From NCBI GenBank assembly GCA_016490735.1, contig JAEMWC010000455.1:15001-79000 (forward strand): 64,000 bases of DNA. The letters run 5' to 3'. The DNA is from Pachyseris speciosa. Its lineage: Eukaryota > Cnidaria > Anthozoa > Scleractinia > Pachyseridae. The notes below the pieces were generated by a model. It ran no database searches. It was given only the letters and a program-made list of their open reading frames with translations, and was not told where the DNA came from. The position numbers and the translations under genes are program-made. Shown here piece by piece: positions 12,901 through 20,848 of this stretch (its first letter is position 1; every line of letters begins with the position of its first letter).

Positions 12901-15304
12901 AAACCAGCTTCACTGCAGCTGTTTAGACATATATTTTCTATGTACACACTCAGGTTTTTCCAATCACCATTGGTTGCTCCTAATTTGGAGTTAAAGTAAA
13001 ATTTGATGTACATGTACAATTTAGAAGACAGATTAAGTTGCCACTTGGCATGAGGATTCATGAGTGAATAAATGGAAGGCTCAACAAAAACATATACCAG
13101 TAATAGTAATAGTAACAGTACCGAAAATTTGAAGCAGTAGTAAACTTAACACATTAAATATCTAAAGAACACTACACAACATTTGAGTTTTGAAGTAGTA
13201 ATAGTAATCACAATGAGCGAAAGCTTTTAAAATGGGTAAGAAGAGTCCCAGGGAACATTTTGTCTATGGACTACTTTCAGAAGCTATGCAAACCACTGGG
13301 TAGAAATTTTCTGGAATAATTGTTATAAACACTTGGGTGATGATCACAATGTCAATGATCCCGTGTCATCTGGAAGCTGCATGCAACCATAACTAGAATG
13401 AATTCAAATGATGCAAAAAATCTCAATTAATGTGTGAGTGAATTAATTAAACACAACACAGTGAACAAAATGAGACATTGGTCAAATTACAATTTTGCCT
13501 CTTTAAATACCAGTAAGATATGGTGTAGGGTCTTGGGACTATTAGGCCCAATTCAGACACCGTAATTGTCATGAGCCAAACTTAATTTGAATTTGGACCG
13601 ACCCAAATTAACAAAATTACACCTGTTGATTCAGACATCAAACTTAATTTGCCGTTCCACAGACGTTCCTAATACAGTTCCAGTTCCAGTTCTGAGTAAA
13701 ACTGCTCAAATATATACCGATATAATAATTTATGCATTAGGTTCGGCACACACGTTCCAAAGATGAAATTTCCGCTTCATCCAGGCGAAAAGAATGCCTG
13801 AGCTGTAACAAATTAAAATAGCCATTCTTGATTGATTTAGACGCCGAACTTTTCATGTACTTTATTGAATGCATTACGTTCAGCTCATGAAAAGCAGGCC
13901 TTTTAAATTTATTCCACAAGTATAAATATACAAAGGTTTACACATAATATCTTTATATCCCCCAAACAATCTAGTCTTCTCTAAATAGAGCAGAATTTTG
14001 ATTCATGATGTTAGTAGAGAACACAATCAAAAGAATATGAATTGAAAAATTATCAAGATTATATTATTATAATATTCTTGCTTTTAATTTAATTTCACTT
14101 TCAATATTATTTCTTGAAGCTACCGAGTGAAAATATTAAAATGTTCTCAGCTAGGTTATTTAGGAAATAAAACAGTTTTAAAAACAGCATCGGGTTTTGA
14201 AATTTTAGATCGATATATCACAGCCATTACCAAGCAATGTACAACTTTAGCCCCTTTTTTGTGACTAAAAATTAATAAGCTTACCTCGTAACTCCAAGTA
14301 CACTGCAGCCCAAGGTGCTTGAACAAACATCTTCCAAGCTCTACATCTTCTTGCTCTGTTAATGCATCTTCAAAACAACTGTCTAAGAATTGAACAAGCT
14401 TCATAAGGGTGCTTCTAGTCAAGGCTACTCCAGTTCCTCCTTGGCAATACTTCTCGTGGGTGTAAAGATCACCGTTCGCCACTTCTGGCTCACTCGCTTT
14501 GTATGAACCGGGTCTTCCGATGTAAACGTCTTTAGAGCTATTCACGCTATTCAAAAACTCTAACAGCTTCTCTGGCTTAAGGTACATGGCGTCTTCGACC
14601 CTCATGAACCACTCAAAATTATTAATGTAATGCTCGTGCATATATTTCAACATCCTAAACGACAGCTTTGTCTTTGAAAACCCCTCATCATCTTCGACGT
14701 CGGCCAACTGAACGATTGGAAGACCGAGAACTTTGTTGTTCTTCTCGTAAAACTCCACATCTCTGGAGAAAGGGGTGAAGAAAATAATTTTCGGCAAAAG
14801 TGGCGCCCATGTGTTGTTTATAGCCAACACTAGGGAATCGATGTTTTCTTCCGTTGTTAAAATACCAACGAGTAATTTGTCTCTATGGCCAAGTTCGCTA
14901 GCAACGTAAAAAGGACGTAAGCCATAGCTAAAATGTGTAACCTTTGGGGCCACTGTGTTGTGTAAAACGGGCTTGGAATTAGCTTCCTCGCTTCTCGCTT
15001 TCCTTGAATCGGCCAACCCGGGTTGCTGGTGACCCAAAATCAAAACTTGCGATTCTTCTAAGTCATACAAGCACTGTTGTTCAACTACCGGAATGTAAAA
15101 CATCGATAAGGCGAAACCAAGGCTGACTCCAATAATGGCTGGGATTATTGCTCGAAACCTCAAACCACGCACGGATTTCATTTTCCGCCTGAAACTGGTA
15201 TGATGAGTTCCTTCCTCCAGAGCCACGTTTCCCTTTGTGCGAATTGCAATCCCGGCATAAAACTCTTCAGTGGAATGACTCTTTCGGTGAAAAGTGGACA
15301 ACAT
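725..15304 (-). CDS. CHPF: Chondroitin polymerizing factor-like (CHPF/chondroitin synthase family), six exons, 3' end off-window
   Basis: Coding exons, all minus: 15304-14285, 12676-12451, 5901-5768, 4817-4615, 3664-3401 and 866-725. Splice phases agree throughout (0, 1, 0, 2, 2, 0), giving 663 codons. The last donor in the window is CAG|GCAAGT, a GC-AG type. The product is a type II Golgi membrane protein: an N-terminal signal anchor near residues 50-70 (ISLGF-like core IGVSLGFALS), a fringe-like domain in exon 1, then the CHGN region with SRFEVLQWEYFT, NGYRRVDPRRGAEYILD and FLNRCRVNALSG. The matches are best to CHPF, which acts with chondroitin synthases to polymerise chondroitin. Both expected DXD positions are degenerate (VEDAMYL; CLGVEF), as I recall for CHPF. 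ATG 15304 is the longest start; ATG 15181 (residue 42) matches the family N-terminus better. About 110 C-terminal residues lie beyond the left edge. Confidence 0.88.
1503..1649. repeat. Inverted repeat around GTGACGTCATTCGTGTGTA
   Basis: GTGACGTCATTCGTGTGTA near 1502 is mirrored by TACACACGAATGACGTCAC near 1630, about 110 bases apart. The arms contain a CRE-like TGACGTCA. Such short arms may mark a small non-autonomous element in the CHPF-like intron. Its borders are not defined. Confidence 0.45.
1924..1993. repeat. Imperfect palindrome with GAGGCCGTAGGCC core
   Basis: Arms GCGGAATATCGCCTGAT and ATCAGGGGCTATTCCGC enclose a core that itself folds (GCCGACGAGGCC GTA GGCCGAGTTGGC). Half of it recurs at 17041-17095, and a palindrome with a similar core is at 40547-40616. 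This is a dispersed hairpin repeat family. Confidence 0.55.
2031..3047 (-). mobile_element. Solitary TIR element related to the right-end satellite unit
   Basis: The ends form a perfect 16 bp inverted repeat, CATTAACTCATTCTTG at 2029-2044 and its complement at 3034-3049, with TTAA at both boundaries, consistent with a TTAA target duplication. Read on the minus strand, the whole 1.02 kb aligns by eye with the first ~1.01 kb of each satellite unit (50137-51147). Shared segments include TATAAGGGGTTA, CACGGAGATTTCGCTGG, TGCCTGGCATCATAA and TGGAAATTGGCGGAC. No transposase ORF is visible, so it is non-autonomous. TTAA targeting recalls piggyBac-type elements, but the TIR does not start with CCC, so the superfamily is open. 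Confidence 0.75.
3854..3935. repeat. (ATT)n microsatellite
   Basis: About 26 near-perfect copies of the trinucleotide ATT/TTA, with one break near 3920, lie in the CHPF-like intron between exons 4 and 5. Confidence 0.95.
4951..5120. mobile_element. 170 bp MITE with CAGGGGCGGATC ends
   Basis: The ends CAGGGGCGGATC and GATCCGCCCCTG are perfect 12 bp inverted repeats, extended by imperfect G-rich/C-rich arms. The CAGGGGCGGAT end is a pattern I associate with hAT-type MITEs across animals. I do not see a clean 8 bp target duplication. It is intronic in the CHPF-like gene. Confidence 0.65.
5196..5404. repeat. Degenerate minisatellite, unit about TTGACGGTTGACGGTTAA
   Basis: Seven or so diverged repeats of TTGACGGTTGACGGTTAA with T-rich and GGCCA spacers lie in the intron between exons 3 and 4 of the CHPF-like gene. 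They carry no coding potential. Confidence 0.7.
6170..6250 (+). repeat. G-rich tract with a 13-base G run
   Basis: The segment is strongly G-rich on the plus strand (GGGGTTGGGGTGGAGG, then a long uninterrupted G run near 6230-6243). It could form quadruplexes. It lies immediately beyond the 3' end of the LINE copy. Confidence 0.7.
6296..9330 (-). mobile_element. 5'-truncated, inactivated non-LTR retrotransposon (EN + RT)
   Basis: A minus-strand frame from 9323 carries an apurinic-endonuclease-like domain (GDLNCNLL; LSDHSLIY) followed by reverse transcriptase motifs ([44 protein letters not shown]) and a C-terminal region ending near 6690 (LGVYIDESLTW; YCCEVWDS). It belongs with the CR1/L2/jockey-like LINEs. 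Damage: the start of the endonuclease domain is missing, an in-frame TAA lies at 7263-7265, and motif A reads FYLQKAFDTV, with Tyr in place of the first catalytic Asp. The 3' end is a short tandem repeat, (ATAAG)n at 6296-6320, as in CR1/L2-type elements. It sits in CHPF intron 2 in the same orientation as the gene. Confidence 0.9.
9331..12450. other. Remainder of CHPF intron 2
   Basis: No exon is needed here, because the exon 2 and exon 3 phases join directly. The only structure I see is the repetitive block at 11090-11470. The rest is AT-rich intron with short spurious frames. Confidence 0.6.
11090..11470. repeat. Degenerate repeat of AACATTTTGTTGGTTCAAC type
   Basis: The motifs TTGTTATGCAACATTTTG, TTGGTTCAACAAAGTT, GTTAGATGACGTTTGAC and TTGAATGAATGTT recur in varied order and orientation over ~380 bases. 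This is a dispersed, partly palindromic repeat inside CHPF intron 2. The element borders are not clear. Confidence 0.5.
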
Positions 15305-15800
15305 GACGAGAAGCTTCGTTGGACCGCCGGTCGAGTGAAGTCAATGCACTGATTTTCATTATTCGCTATCTCTAATCCATCTGAACCCCACTCAGTAAGT
15401 TTGCTATTCGATTGTTTTCCGCAGCGGCTATGAATAGTTTGTTGAATCGTCATTGGTGTTCGTCCGTGTTGAATATTTCATGAGTCACTTGGAAAGTACG
15501 TTGCTCATTTGGTTTGGTTGTTCTGTTTGTTGATCCAGGTGTTTTGATTTGCCCTTTGCAACCACGGTCATTTACATATCTCAGTAGACAATAGTTCCGC
15601 ATGGACAGCATACACCTACACAAGCGAATTTGCGTCAATATTCATAAGCGATTTACGCGAGATACCTCGGGCCATTATCGTCAATAGAAGAAAGAGTCTT
15701 CTTCGTGTTCGTACATGTGACAAAGTGACTTCCAGTTGAATAGAGGAAGAAGACTGGGCACGAACATGAGCACCGAAACAAAGACAACTCCATCCCTAGT

Positions 15801-15826
15801 AAAAAAAAAAAAAAAAAAAAAAAAAA
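15801..15826 (+). repeat. Poly(A) run of 26
   Basis: An uninterrupted run of 26 A lies ~500 bases upstream of the CHPF-like start. It may be the tail of a retroposed copy, but no clear element precedes it. Confidence 0.9.
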
Positions 15827-15908
15827 CAAGCAAGGCCTTGCAAATCTATTTACATTGTTTATTCAAAGCAAGTTATTCATCTCAAGGGTAACTTTCAAGG
15901 ACCTCTTA

Positions 15909-17262
15909 TGTTGGTCATGGTCAGTGGCGAGATCAGACAATGATAATTTTTGCTTATATTTAGCAATTACCGTAAAAGTTCTATATTTAATTTCAGGCCT
16001 CATAAACGGGGGGCTTTATAGAGAGTAGGGGCAGTGTTCTCCCGGCTGAAATATCCACAACACCTTATCAACTCTACAGTCAGGTCGTTTGTTGCCTCGA
16101 AAGTTGAAGACCCGCAACCAATACCTGCCCCCAAAGAGAACCCAACGGTCCGAATAGTCCTGCCCTTCAAAGACCAAGATTCGGCAGACTTAGTCCGGCC
16201 CGCAAACAGCTGAAAGACCTGCGCCTAAAGATCCACACAGTCATTCAACCGGTTTTTGTCAGCAATAAGATCCAGCGAGAGATAAAAGTGCGAGAGAAGA
16301 AACCGCCTATTGTTAACCAACAACGTGTAATATATGAATTTCAATGTGACTTGTGCGCTGCAAGTTATGTAGGCTATACTCTCAGGCACTTGCACAACGT
16401 GCGGCCGAACCTCTTCCATTGGCAAACACTTCATTAACGAACACTGTATTGTCCCAAAAGACCTTGACAGACATTTTTCCGTCTTTAGAAGTGCACGAAT
16501 AAGTTCGATTGTTTAGTGCATGAAATGCTGCTAATTAACACCATCTCTCAAGGTCCAGTCGGACTCAATTCAAGCAAAACTATTTGCGTGACATTGCATA
16601 TTTAATTAAGTAGTATGTTAATCTTTGGCCAATAATTTTCTGACAGTTTATTTTAATGCATTTGAACTTGAATGTTCATTTCTATCGCTAATTTTTACTT
16701 GTCTATCTTTATAGAGAGGGGCCCTTATTTCAATTAAACATGCCGTTTTCGTCTTAAAATAATTTTGTACAAAACTCAAAAAACTACAGTCAAACTTTAT
16801 CATTTACTAAAGAGCAGCAAACAGTATCATGTGTTGGAGTGTATATTTGTTTAAAAAAACCAACTGGGTCACATGAAGTGGATTTCTTGAGAGAGAATAA
16901 GATGAACAAATTACAAAATCTAATGTCGCAAAGGGGTGGGGGTTATTAGAGAGGGGGGAGGGCTTATTACAAAAACCCACTTCCAAACGGGGGGCTTATT
17001 ACAGAGGGGGGTGGCTAAAAAGAGCTTTTACGGTAACATGCGAAATCGCGCGGAATATCACCTGATACTTAGCAGACGAGGCCGCTGGGCAGTAGCCAGA
17101 CGAAAATTGTCACCGAGGCAATGGGTACAAAAGCAACTCTTTAATACTCATATATTAATTTCTTAAATTTATAGCCTCTTGGGAAAACATTAAAACTTGC
17201 TCACGCCTCTGTAAAACTACAGACTATTCATTTTCTTATCTCGCCACTGACCATGACCAACA
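15909..17262. mobile_element. Nested inverted-repeat element around a Penelope-like remnant
   Basis: There are two nested pairs of inverted repeats. The outer pair is 25 bp and perfect (core GTTGGTCATGGTCAGTGG at 15909-15933, complement at 17238-17262). The inner pair is TTACCGTAAAAGYTCT at 15967-15982 and its complement at 17021-17036. Inside are GGGGGGCTTATTAGAGAGG-type repeats near both ends and the GIY-YIG fragment at 16110-16600. It looks like an element that has captured or been interrupted by other repeats. Confidence 0.55.
16110..16600 (+). pseudogene. Penelope-like element C-terminal fragment (GIY-YIG region), frameshifted
   Basis: Plus-strand frames read RIVLPFKDQDSADLVR, then QLKDLRLKIHTVIQPVF, VIYEFQCDLCAASYVGYT and, after further shifts, SIGKHFINEHC and DSIQAKLF. 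This order matches the end of reverse transcriptase polyproteins carrying a C-terminal GIY-YIG endonuclease, as in Penelope-like elements; ASYVGYTLRHL is the GIY-YIG core. At least two frameshifts and stops break it. The RT domain itself is not present nearby. Confidence 0.7.
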
Positions 17263-17510
17263 CAAGAAGTTTTTGTTGTTCTGTTATTCAAAACACTGAT
17301 AACAGAGCACAATTTACTGAGTTTATTGAGTTTATTATTTACACGCGAAATTACGTATATCGCCGGCGAGCTGTCGAGTGCACGCGACGTATATCAAGTT
17401 TATGATAATAGTTCGATAAACTGTGTAACACAGATGTCATATATCATTCACACAGATGTCATAAATAAACATTTTGGAATTTTTTGAAAATGTGCTAAAA
17501 ATTAGTTTTA

Positions 17511-17610
17511 AAATGCCAGACGTTTCGAGGCTGCTGCTTCTTCCTCAGTGGCAAATGGCTACGCATTTGCCGCTGAGGAAGAGGCAGCAGCCTCGAAACG
17601 TCTGGCATTT
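17511..17610. repeat. Near-perfect 47 bp-arm hairpin with hammerhead-like motifs
   Basis: The arms 17511-17557 and 17564-17610 are inverted copies with two mismatches and a 6-base loop (GCTACG). Each arm, read outward from the loop, contains CTGAGGAAG, a GC-rich stem (GAGGC...GCCTC in the right arm) and CGAAACGTC. This order resembles a hammerhead core (CUGANGA, stem II, GAAAC), with one extra A. Penelope-like elements are known to carry hammerhead motifs, and a Penelope-like fragment lies ~900 bases away. Confidence 0.75.
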
Positions 17611-19257
17611 AAAAGACGCCTTAATTAAATGTTAACGTATATCAAGTGCAACACGACCATATTTGGAAAGTGCAGTACGATATGTTAGATCGTTATCCAT
17701 GCCATACAATGAAATTAACGCGTGTTTAATGCAACCAGTCTCCAGAGATTGGAATGACAATGGGTTGGCGGCCATGTTGGTGGACAATAACAAAAGAAGC
17801 TAATGAGAAATCTTTTGTTCACGGTACACCAACATGGCGGTGATGACGTAACGTGCATACGCCCTATACCTTATTTAATGAGTTTGCTCAGTACAGCATT
17901 TCAGTTAGACAAAACATCGTGGGTCTTGGAGAGGTCTACCAAAGAAAATGAAAGCTTTTCCAGCCTTTTTAGTGGTTAGTTTCATCTAATCCAACTACTG
18001 GGCAAAATTATTGACACCTTAGTAATATCCCGGAGGAAGGGGGGTACTAAAAAAAAATTAATACGGGGAGGTTCCGCCCCGAGGTCCGACCCCTTACCCT
18101 TTTATATACCATTTTTGACAGAAAAGGTACCCCTTTCGTATGCCTTTCATTGACAAATGGCACCCCTTTCCTATACCTAAAACAGAAAGTCTTCTTGTCA
18201 TTTTCATGTGCGCTCAATAATCAAAGATAAGAGCTCTATTGCACACTGAGCGCCTTAAACACTACTGCGTTGGATGATCACATTTCAAATGCAGGGGAAG
18301 CTGTTCTGGAAGAGAAAGAAACCATTCCCACTCCAGCTTTTTGTCAGTTCAGCAAATATCAAACGCCAGTACAAAATGCTGTTCAAATCAAGACTTAGTC
18401 CGCTTACTATACTGACTTGCCGATTTTATTTTTTTAAATAGCCAGCTTACGTTTAAATGACATTGGCAAGATCTATATACAGCAACCAGTCTGATCAGCA
18501 TTTTCCGTTTGGTAAACCTGCATAATCCCGCAATGGATAAATGAAAACAAAATATATCAACGAAACACTTATGCTTTCATGAACTCCGTCACTCTAAAGT
18601 ATTGAACGTGCCCGTTTCTCGAAAGTCCTGCAAACTTATCAAACCCAAAACTATTCTTGGCCGCAGTGACTCAAATATTCTTGATTTTGAAGGTTGATTC
18701 TTCCATCCATATAATTTATGGAAACAAGTTTGCATCAAATTTTCCTCCAAAAGTTGATTTAAAAATCATTCGGACACCAAAAGTTGTAGGTTCTGTTGAG
18801 AAACGGGTTTCAGATCGTTAATCTTAAGGGTGTGGAATTCAACTCAACAGCGAGAAGGTCCAAAGGAATATCACTTCGTCACAGGACACCCAGCATTAGG
18901 CCACCACTAGTATACTCCTGACCACTATACCCTAGCCCACTACATGCACAAGCAACGTCTCTTGGTGGTAAGCTAATCTTCAACAGGATACCCAATTTGA
19001 AATGACTTGAAGTGATGGGGTGCTTATCCATAATAGATACCCTCCACATGAAAGAACTAAGTGGTACTGATTCTTATTATGTCCGGCTCCTTCAGCGGTC
19101 AAGATGAATCAATTCTCCTGCTGTGATTGGCTACTCGCGAGGTCAAGAGGGAGCCATTTTGACCGCTCGGGATAGCCCGTTCGTCCGCGTTTTACTGTCT
19201 TTTAATAGCGTCCTTTGAGTCATATTATAAATCCTTTATTGACCAAGCTTGTTCGGT
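17611..19257. other. Intergenic stretch, repeats only
   Basis: I see no supportable gene. A segment at 18028-18190 (GGAAGGGGGGTACT, CCCCTTACCCTTTTATA, AAAGGTACCCCTTTCGTA) looks like a fragment of a dispersed MITE family. The remainder shows no clear structure. Confidence 0.5.
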
Positions 19258-19376
19258 CAAGATGGCGGGATACTGGCCTCGTTCTTTTTTTGCGTGTTTA
19301 TGAAGCTCGACTTCCTCTCAGTCCATAAACACGCACTAAAAAAAAAAAAGAACTTGGCCAATATCCCGCCATCTTC
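19258..19376. repeat. Hairpin MITE, long TIRs with GATGGCGGGATA ends
   Basis: The left arm (TCAAGATGGCGGGATACTGG ... GCGTGTTTATG) and right arm (CATAAACACGCAC ... TATCCCGCCATCTTCA) are inverted copies with a few mismatches and a ~18-base loop. The whole could fold back as one hairpin. There is no coding capacity. Confidence 0.7.
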
Positions 19377-19467
19377 ACCTCACGCTTGCCAATAACCCAT
19401 ATCGTGACGAGTTTCATCTCGGGATGATTTTTATCTCGATGTCTGGTTAGTTGCCTATATAGGGGGT

Positions 19468-19489
<22 letters not shown>

Positions 19490-19503
<14 letters not shown>

Positions 19504-19574
19504 GGAGTGAAACACGAAAATTTGGTTTATCAACGGAGTTGATAATGTGAATTGATCACCGTACAGAGATCCGA

Positions 19575-19606
<32 letters not shown>

Positions 19607-19700
19607 GGAGCAAATCGAGGAATTGTGGGTTGTGTATGGTTTGGATACAGAAAATGGAGCTACGCTATTGGTGGTAACATGGTTACGTGAAAAACATGAA
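19490..19700. mobile_element. Fragment of a Penelope-associated repeat with hammerhead-like motif
   Basis: On the minus strand near 19577-19610 the order CCGACGAAGGGC, TAAC, GCTTGAAACGTC resembles CUGACGA-stem-GAAAC with one core substitution (CCGACGA). The flanks (GTTTATCAACGGAGTTGATAA, ATTGATCACCGTACAGAGATC) look like a dispersed retroelement terminus. The assignment to Penelope-like termini is from memory of such sequences and is tentative. Confidence 0.45.
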
Positions 19701-19774
19701 TAAATTAATTGAATGAAAAGCGCTCGTTGATAATCCCCACGGTATCAACGAGCACTTTTCATTCAATTAATTTA
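19701..19774. repeat. 32 bp-arm inverted repeat
   Basis: The arms 19701-19732 and 19743-19774 (TAAATTAATTGAATGAAAAG ... and its complement) differ at one base and flank a 10-base loop. It abuts the Penelope-associated fragment and may be a snap-back product of the same element. Confidence 0.8.
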
Positions 19775-19899
19775 TAATAATAATGACACTTTATTTATAT
19801 AGCGCTATTTCTATCACTAAACCAATAGCGTTTTATTCCTGTTTTAGGACCGGGATGAAATAACATCCCAGGTTGAAACGTGACGAAAAATACCATGTA

Positions 19900-20130
19900 A
19901 TCAGTCTTCTCAGGGTGAAAATAAGCGGACTTTTATAAGCGAACATTTCGTCCCGGAGCGAAACTGTTTTCGGTCCTCCCGGGATGGAACCACACATGCG
20001 AACAAAAACAACAGTTTGTTCCGGAAGGAAAGCCATCTAGGGATGTTTACGGTCGTCCCGGGATGAAGCCATACATGTGAACAAAAACAAGTTGTTCCGG
20101 ACGAAAAGCCATCCCGGGAAGAACTCATCT
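19900..20130. repeat. Two diverged tandem copies of a ~95 bp segment
   Basis: GTCCTCCCGGGATGGAACCA ... TTGTTCCGGAAGGAAAGCC and GTCGTCCCGGGATGAAGCCA ... TTGTTCCGGACGAAAAGCC are adjacent, diverged repeats. The CCCGGGATG/CATCCCGGG motif also recurs nearby, so this is probably part of a dispersed element. Confidence 0.6.
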
Positions 20131-20342
20131 CTGAAAAAACGCTGCCTAAGTCCTTCCCAATTTATCTTTTTGAAGGGTTCTCTAACAGTTGCCCACGCAC
20201 ATGAAGAAAAAAAAATGAGAAACGTGATTGTCTGTTGTCGAATGACCCAAAATGATGAGAGTGATTAATACTATAAAAAACGTACTTGTGGCTTAACATA
20301 ACACTATGGCTCATACAAATCTCGCAAAATGAATAACTATCA

Positions 20343-20838
20343 ATTAGAGCAGTTTTCAATTGATTACTCCAGCCAATCACAACAGATGCAAAAAATTGGA
20401 TTTACACACATTTGCTCAGTAGCAAATATGATGCAAATACGTTCAAACGAGGAGTAAATCTAATGCAAAGATGGTAAATACTGCATTTACTCACGAATTT
20501 ACACCCCCATGTAAATTTGTAGCAAATACGGTATTTACTATCTTTGCCATTGATTTGAACCGCGTTTGCACATGTTTGGATCATATTTGCCACTGAGCAA
20601 ATGTGTGTAAATTCAATTTTTCGTCCAGTGAATGATCCAATCAGAATGCGAAGCAATCACATGTAACCGGTGCAAAAGGCGGGAAAACGCGCGCATGCAA
20701 GTTGCGACAGCAAGTGGGTTTTGCTTCTCTTTGGTTGAGAAAGTGGCGCGAGTTTTGCTGGCCAATCACAGAGCGAAGCAATGCAATACCAAAGCAAAAG
20801 CAATCTACTTTTGACACTCAATTGAAAACCGCTCTAAT
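20343..20838. mobile_element. TIR element with a second inverted repeat nested inside
   Basis: The outer ends ATTAGAGCAGTTTTCAATTGA (left) and its complement (right, one mismatch) define a 496 bp unit. Inside, 20392-20621 has its own inverted arms (GATTTACACACATTTGCTCA ... and complement, with a few mismatches), i.e. a second element inserted into the first. There is no transposase frame. It ends ~10 bases beyond the stop codon of the membrane-protein gene, so it may supply that gene's 3' UTR. Confidence 0.65.
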
Positions 20839-20848
20839 CTACGAGTAT

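Noticed and set aside
16936..17166. 76-codon plus ORF
   Set aside because: It runs across G-rich MITE repeats and a palindrome fragment; repeat translation only.
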